Positions 60,183-64,000 of a stretch of DNA of 64,000 nt are shown in pieces. Location: NCBI RefSeq assembly GCF_024979295.1, contig NZ_JANLCJ010000005.1, positions 310,001 through 374,000 of the forward strand, in the 5' to 3' direction. A model generated the notes under the pieces. The model ran no database searches. It was not told where the DNA came from and worked only from the letters and a program-made list of their open reading frames with translations. Position numbers and translations under genes: made by a program. Within the stretch, counting starts at the first letter, position 1; every line of letters begins with the position of its first letter. This stretch comes from Herbiconiux daphne. Its GTDB lineage: Bacteria > Actinomycetota > Actinomycetes > Actinomycetales > Microbacteriaceae.

Positions 60183-61255
60183 GACAGACTCTCCCGTTCT
60201 TTGCGGCGCGTGAGCAACCAGATCAGATACGGCGCGCCGATCACGGCCGTGACGATGCCGACCGGCACCTCGCCGGGCAGCACCCCGCGGGCGAAGGCGT
60301 CGCCTCCCGTGACGATGACGGCCCCCATCAGCGCCGACGACACGAGTGGCGGCCGGCCGGTGCGCGCCAGGCGGCGCACGATCTGGGGCGCCACGAAGGC
60401 GACGAACTCGATCGGTCCGCTCGCCGACACCGCGGCGGCGGTCAGCACGACGGCGCAGACGATCACGATCAGCCGATGCCGCTGCACCGCGACTCCGAGG
60501 CCCACCGAGATGTCGTCGCCGAGCTGGCTGATGCCGAGGTTCGCCGACTGCGCCAGCGCGATCGGAACGATCACCACGAGGGCCAGCAGCACCGGCCACA
60601 CACTGGCCCACGAGATGCCCGAGAGGCTGCCCACGAGCCATTGCGACGCGGCCGCGGCCTCGGTGATCTGGGCGCGGGCGATGAGGTAGCTGGTGAGGCC
60701 GCCGAGGGTGGCGGTGGCGCCGATGCCGATGAGGATGAGCCGGTAGCTGTCGACCCCGCCGCGCCAGGCGAAGCCGTAGACCACGGCCGCCGTGCCCAGC
60801 GCGCCGAGGGTGGCGACCGCCGGCAGCCCCAGGGTGAGCAGGCCGGCGCCGACGGTGTAGCTGCCACCGGCGAGCACGATCGCCGACACCGCGCCGAGAG
60901 CGGCGCCCGAGGTGACGCCGAGGATGTCGGGTGTCGCGAGCGGGTTGCGGGCGAACGTCTGGGTGAGCGCGCCCGCGAGCCCGAGCGCCGCGCCCACGAG
61001 CAGGCCGCCGACCACCCGCGGCAGCCGCAACTCGAACACCACCAGCTCGTGGGCGGGGGAGCCGCCGCCGAACAGGGTTCGCACGACATCCGGCACCGTC
61101 AGCGACGACGAACCCACCGCGATGCCGACGAGCGCCAGCGCGACGGCGGCGAGAAGGCAGGCCACCGTCACGGCCACCACGCGCGCGGGCACGCCACGGC
61201 CGGCGCGGTTTCCCGCGCTCACTCCGGCAGTGCGGTTCGTGTCGAGGCCGGTCAC
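60179..61255 (-). CDS. Siderophore ABC transporter permease (FecCD type)
   Basis: 358 aa, about ten helices. LPRVVGGLLVGAALGLAGALTQTFARNPLATPDILGVTSGA is the FecCD hallmark, and GPIEFVAFVAPQIVRRL is the second. GTG 61255 overlaps the previous permease stop (GTGA). Confidence 0.85.
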   Translation of the reverse strand: MTGLDTNRTAGVSAGNRAGRGVPARVVAVTVACLLAAVALALVGIAVGSSSLTVPDVVRTLFGGGSPAHELVVFELRLPRVVGGLLVGAALGLAGALTQTFARNPLATPDILGVTSGAALGAVSAIVLAGGSYTVGAGLLTLGLPAVATLGALGTAAVVYGFAWRGGVDSYRLILIGIGATATLGGLTSYLIARAQITEAAAASQWLVGSLSGISWASVWPVLLALVVIVPIALAQSANLGISQLGDDISVGLGVAVQRHRLIVIVCAVVLTAAAVSASGPIEFVAFVAPQIVRRLARTGRPPLVSSALMGAVIVTGGDAFARGVLPGEVPVGIVTAVIGAPYLIWLLTRRKERESLS

Positions 61256-62262
61256 AGGGCCGCGATCCTTCCGCGACGCACGATGGCGATGAACACGATG
61301 CCGCCGAGCACGGTGAGCACGACGCCGACCGACACCTCGGCGTTGCCGCCGATCAGGCGCCCGATCACGTCGCAGGCGAGCAGCAGGCTCGCGCCGATGA
61401 GCCCGGATGCCGGCAACAGCCAGTAGTGGTCGCCGCCCACAAGCGACCGGCCGATGTGCGGCGCCGTCAGGCCGATGAAGCCGATCGGACCGGTGATGGC
61501 CACGGCGCTCGCGGTGAGCAGCGTGATGGCGGCGAGCCCCACGAGCCGTGCCCGCAGCAGGTTCTCGCCGAGTCCGTGGGCGAGTTCGGTGCCGAGCGCC
61601 AGGTTGTTGAGCGACCGGATGTTCGCCGCGGCGAACACGAGGCCCGCCACCGCGAAGAGCAGGGCGGCATCCACCCCGTCGAGCGTGCGGCCCGAGAGCG
61701 AGCCCACCACCCAGATGCGGTAGGCGGCGAGGGTGGTCTCGTCGGAGAGCACCAGATACGACGTGAGCGCGATGAGCAAGGCCGACACCGCAGTGCCCGC
61801 GATGGCGAGGGGCACGGGGCTCGAGAGGCCCCGGCCGAGCGCAGCCACCCCGAACACCACCACGCTCGCCACGGCTGCGCCGGCGAGGGCGAGCCACAGG
61901 GTCGTGGTGATCGAGCTCGTGCCGAGCACGTAGACGCCGATCACGACGGCGAGACTCGCGCCCGCCGACACCCCGAAGATGCCGGGGTCGGCGAGCGGGT
62001 TGCGGGTCTGGCCCTGCATCACGGCGCCGGCGATGCCGAGGCAGAAGCCCACGAAGAGTCCGAGCACCGTGCGCGGTACCCGCGACCCCCACACCACCGA
62101 GCCGACATCCTGCGACGGATCGAACAGGCCGGTCAGCACCGTTCCGACCCCGAGCAGATTGCTGCCGAGCATGAGGCTCACGACGGTCATCACGAGCACG
62201 CCGAGGCCGAGCACCACGAGCACGAGAGCGCGCCGGGACGACGTGGCAACGGAGCGGGGCAT
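61252..62262 (-). CDS. Siderophore ABC transporter permease (FecCD type)
   Basis: 336 aa, about ten helices. PRTVLGLFVGFCLGIAGAVMQGQTRNPLADPGIFGVSAGA (FecCD core) and GPIGFIGLTAPHIGRSL. First gene of the iron operon; divergent from the siderophore-interacting protein with an IdeR-like box between. Confidence 0.85.
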   Translation of the reverse strand: MPRSVATSSRRALVLVVLGLGVLVMTVVSLMLGSNLLGVGTVLTGLFDPSQDVGSVVWGSRVPRTVLGLFVGFCLGIAGAVMQGQTRNPLADPGIFGVSAGASLAVVIGVYVLGTSSITTTLWLALAGAAVASVVVFGVAALGRGLSSPVPLAIAGTAVSALLIALTSYLVLSDETTLAAYRIWVVGSLSGRTLDGVDAALLFAVAGLVFAAANIRSLNNLALGTELAHGLGENLLRARLVGLAAITLLTASAVAITGPIGFIGLTAPHIGRSLVGGDHYWLLPASGLIGASLLLACDVIGRLIGGNAEVSVGVVLTVLGGIVFIAIVRRGRIAAL

Positions 62263-62266
62263 GGAG

Positions 62267-62285
62267 TAAGCGTAGCCTTACCTAA
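62267..62285. promoter_or_regulatory. IdeR/DtxR-type iron box 2
   Basis: TAAGCGTAGCCTTACCTAA, 14 of 19 positions of the DtxR consensus, in the 36-bp gap between the divergent permease and siderophore-interacting protein genes. Confidence 0.65.
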
Positions 62286-62298
62286 TAGAGTCGTCGAT

Positions 62299-63123
62299 AT
62301 GACCCGTTACCCGCGCCTGATGCCCACGCATCCTCGATTGTTCACCGCCCTCGTGACCTCGTCGGTGAGGATGTCGCCGTCGTTCCAGCGCGTGACCATC
62401 GCCGGCGACGAACTCGCCTCCTTCGAGTGGAACGGGTTCGACCACTGGTTCCGCATCTTCCTGCCGCCCGCGGTCGGAGCGCCGCTGCGGCTGCCGGTGG
62501 TGTCGGGGCGGTCGTGGTGGAAGCCCTACCTCGCGATTCCCGAGCGCGAGCGCCCGCACTGCAGCAACTACACGGTCGCCGACATCCGCGCCGGCTCGGG
62601 GGTCGCCGAGATGGACGTCGACGTCGTGCTGCACTGGGATGCCTCGGGCGACATCGCAGCGGGCGTCGCCGGGTGGGCGGTGTCGGCGGAGCCCGGCTCA
62701 CCGGTCGGCCTGCTCGACCAGGGCCCGCTCTTCGACCCGCCCGACGACATGCGCGGCGTGCACCTGGTGGCCGACGAGAGCGGCCTGCCGGCGGTGCGCG
62801 GCATCCTGCGCGACCTCGGCGAACACGTCACGGGCACGGCCATCATCGAGGTGCCGCACGCCGACGACATCGAGCCGCTGGCCGCTCCGGCCGGAGTCGA
62901 CGTCGTGTGGATCGCGCGGGGCGCGGGCGACGGCAGCGTGCCGGGCACCTCGGCGCTCGCGGCCCTGCGGTCGCGCGTCACGCCGCATCCGCACGACTAC
63001 GCCTTCGTCGTGGGGGAGTCGACCCTCGCCACCGAGGGGCGCCGCGCCCTGCATCGGGCCGGGTTGCCGAAGTCGCGCATCACGTTCTCGGGCTTCTGGA
63101 AGCACACGCCGCACTGCGCGTGA
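62299..63123 (+). CDS. Siderophore-interacting protein (FAD reductase)
   Basis: 274 aa. FRVTIAGDEL, GSPVGLLDQGPL, HLVADESGLPAVRGIL and TFSGFWKHTPHC match SIP (ViuB-like) proteins, which reduce ferric siderophores in the cytoplasm. The canonical FAD motif RxYTxR reads NYTVAD, an unusual variant that could weaken flavin binding. ATG 62299 follows the IdeR box. Confidence 0.8.
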   Translation: MTRYPRLMPTHPRLFTALVTSSVRMSPSFQRVTIAGDELASFEWNGFDHWFRIFLPPAVGAPLRLPVVSGRSWWKPYLAIPERERPHCSNYTVADIRAGSGVAEMDVDVVLHWDASGDIAAGVAGWAVSAEPGSPVGLLDQGPLFDPPDDMRGVHLVADESGLPAVRGILRDLGEHVTGTAIIEVPHADDIEPLAAPAGVDVVWIARGAGDGSVPGTSALAALRSRVTPHPHDYAFVVGESTLATEGRRALHRAGLPKSRITFSGFWKHTPHCA

Positions 63124-63187
63124 GGGGCGCCGGGGGCGGCTCGGCTGCTCCTCACTTCGTCCCCCGGATGCCCACGCGCCTGCTCTC

Positions 63188-64000
63188 GTGCCCGTGTTTG
63201 ACGGTGGGCTGGGGGCTGGGTGGGTGGCGGGGTTGGGGGTGCGGGAGTCGTTGTTGGTGGGGATCGGGTCTGATGTGGATTCGGTGGCGCTGATTCAGCG
63301 GCAGCAGGCGGTGTGGGAGGCGCGGTCGGTGGTGTGGTTGGCGGCGGCTGCGGCGAAGGCTGACCGGTTGGCGGGGTTGCCGGGTGGGTCGATGGTGCAC
63401 GCGAGGCGGTCGTTGGTGGCGGAGGTCGCGACGACTCTGGTGGTGTCGGAGGGGGTGGCGGCGCGGCGGGTCGATGACGCCCAGTTCCTGGTCGAGTTCC
63501 TGCCGGCGACGTTGGCTGCTCTCGCGGGGGGCGAGATCGGGTATCGGTGTGCGGAGGTGATGGTGCGGCAGGCGGTGTCGCTGCCCGAAAACGCGCGTGC
63601 GGGGTTCGAGGTGGTGGCGCTGGCGGGGGTGGCGGGGTTGACGCCGTCGCAGTTCGTCGTGGGCGCGGCGGTTGCGGGAGCGGTTGCATCCGGAGTCGAT
63701 CGATGTGCGTCATCGGGCGGCGGTGGCGGAGCGGGCGGTCTGGGTGGAGCCGGAGCGGGATGGCATGGCGACGTTGGTGTGTCACCTGCCGGCGGTGAGT
63801 GTGTTCGCGATCGATGACACTCTCGACCAGCACGCCCGTTCCCTCGCCGGTGCGGAGGAGCCTCGCACTCACGCCCAGCTCCGCGCCGACACCCTCACCG
63901 ACCTCCTCCTCGACCCGCACAGCCGTGACGCTCGGGTGAAGGGTGTCCGGGCGAATGTCACGATCACCGTTCCCGCTCTCACCCTCCTCGGGCACAGCGA
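63188..64000 (+). pseudogene. DUF222/13E12 HNH gene, frameshifted and cut by window end
   Basis: GTG 63188 opens a DUF222 N-half (GGSMVHARRSLVAEVATTLVVSEGVAARRVDD, RYRCAEVMVRQAVSLPENARAGFE) that loses similarity at about 63660. The other plus frame resumes with LRERLHPESIDVRHRAAVAERAVWVEPERDGMATLVCHLPAVSVFAIDDTLDQHARSL to the edge. One missing base near 63660-63670 explains it. The HNH part would lie beyond the window. The first third is strongly G-rich on the plus strand. Copy of the gene at 29676. Confidence 0.6.

Noticed and set aside
1..64000. CRISPR arrays, tRNA and rRNA genes, transposase or integrase genes
   Set aside because: None recognised by eye; no regularly spaced repeats, no cloverleaf with confident anticodon arm, no DDE/tyrosine/serine recombinase catalytic motifs.

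Overview
The window looks like a chromosome segment of a high-GC actinobacterium, most likely Microbacteriaceae (inference). Supporting this are two DUF222/13E12-type HNH genes, a small-protein cluster of the DUF7882 kind, GTGA/ATGA stop-start overlaps, GTG and TTG starts, IdeR/DtxR-type iron boxes and a very GC-rich right half. By eye, composition changes sharply near 29.5 kb: the left part is clearly less GC-rich (about 60%), the right part is near 70%.

Left part, 1-11.8 kb: accessory metabolism. It holds the tail of an F420-type LLM oxidoreductase, a ThDP enzyme, two SDRs, DUF2255 and SnoaL-like proteins, a Tat-exported propeller-like protein, two GNATs, a TetR regulator, and a ketopantoate-reductase-like/glycosyltransferase gene pair.

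11.9-29.5 kb: a candidate defence island in which nearly every gene resembles a toxin, nuclease or NTPase. In order: a protein-kinase-like/RES-domain pair; a small zinc-ribbon protein; two unrelated SIR2-like proteins flanking a GIY-YIG nuclease; an unknown gene; a GIY-YIG pseudogene with a nonsense codon and a frameshift; a tightly packed three-gene operon ending in a large PIN-like protein; a zinc-hook ABC ATPase with an RloC/PrrC-like R-x3-E...H signature; a KAP NTPase; an unknown 157-aa protein; and two paralogous resolvase-type HTH genes. The ATPase and one HTH gene are enclosed by a 31-bp imperfect direct repeat, so they may form a cassette. A strong terminator at 29.5 kb marks the right edge.

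29.6-52 kb: core-like DNA with many small regulator/enzyme modules, often with visible operators: GntR with an alpha/beta hydrolase; MarR with a VOC protein; TetR with an aldo/keto reductase; SDR, quinone reductase and TetR; and an HxlR group in which three promoters share CTTGCRT-N5-TAGTCAG. Two enoyl-CoA hydratase paralogues, each next to HxlR genes, flank an MFS transporter and an LtrA-like membrane protein.

52-64 kb: a diacylglycerol-kinase-like operon with three small proteins, a patatin, a glycine-zipper protein, two membrane proteins, then a siderophore-iron locus (two FecCD permeases, ATPase, binding protein, hydrolase and a divergent siderophore-interacting protein) with IdeR-like boxes at two promoters. 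The window ends inside a second DUF222/HNH gene that carries a frameshift. No rRNA, tRNA, CRISPR array, complete transposase or integrase was recognised.
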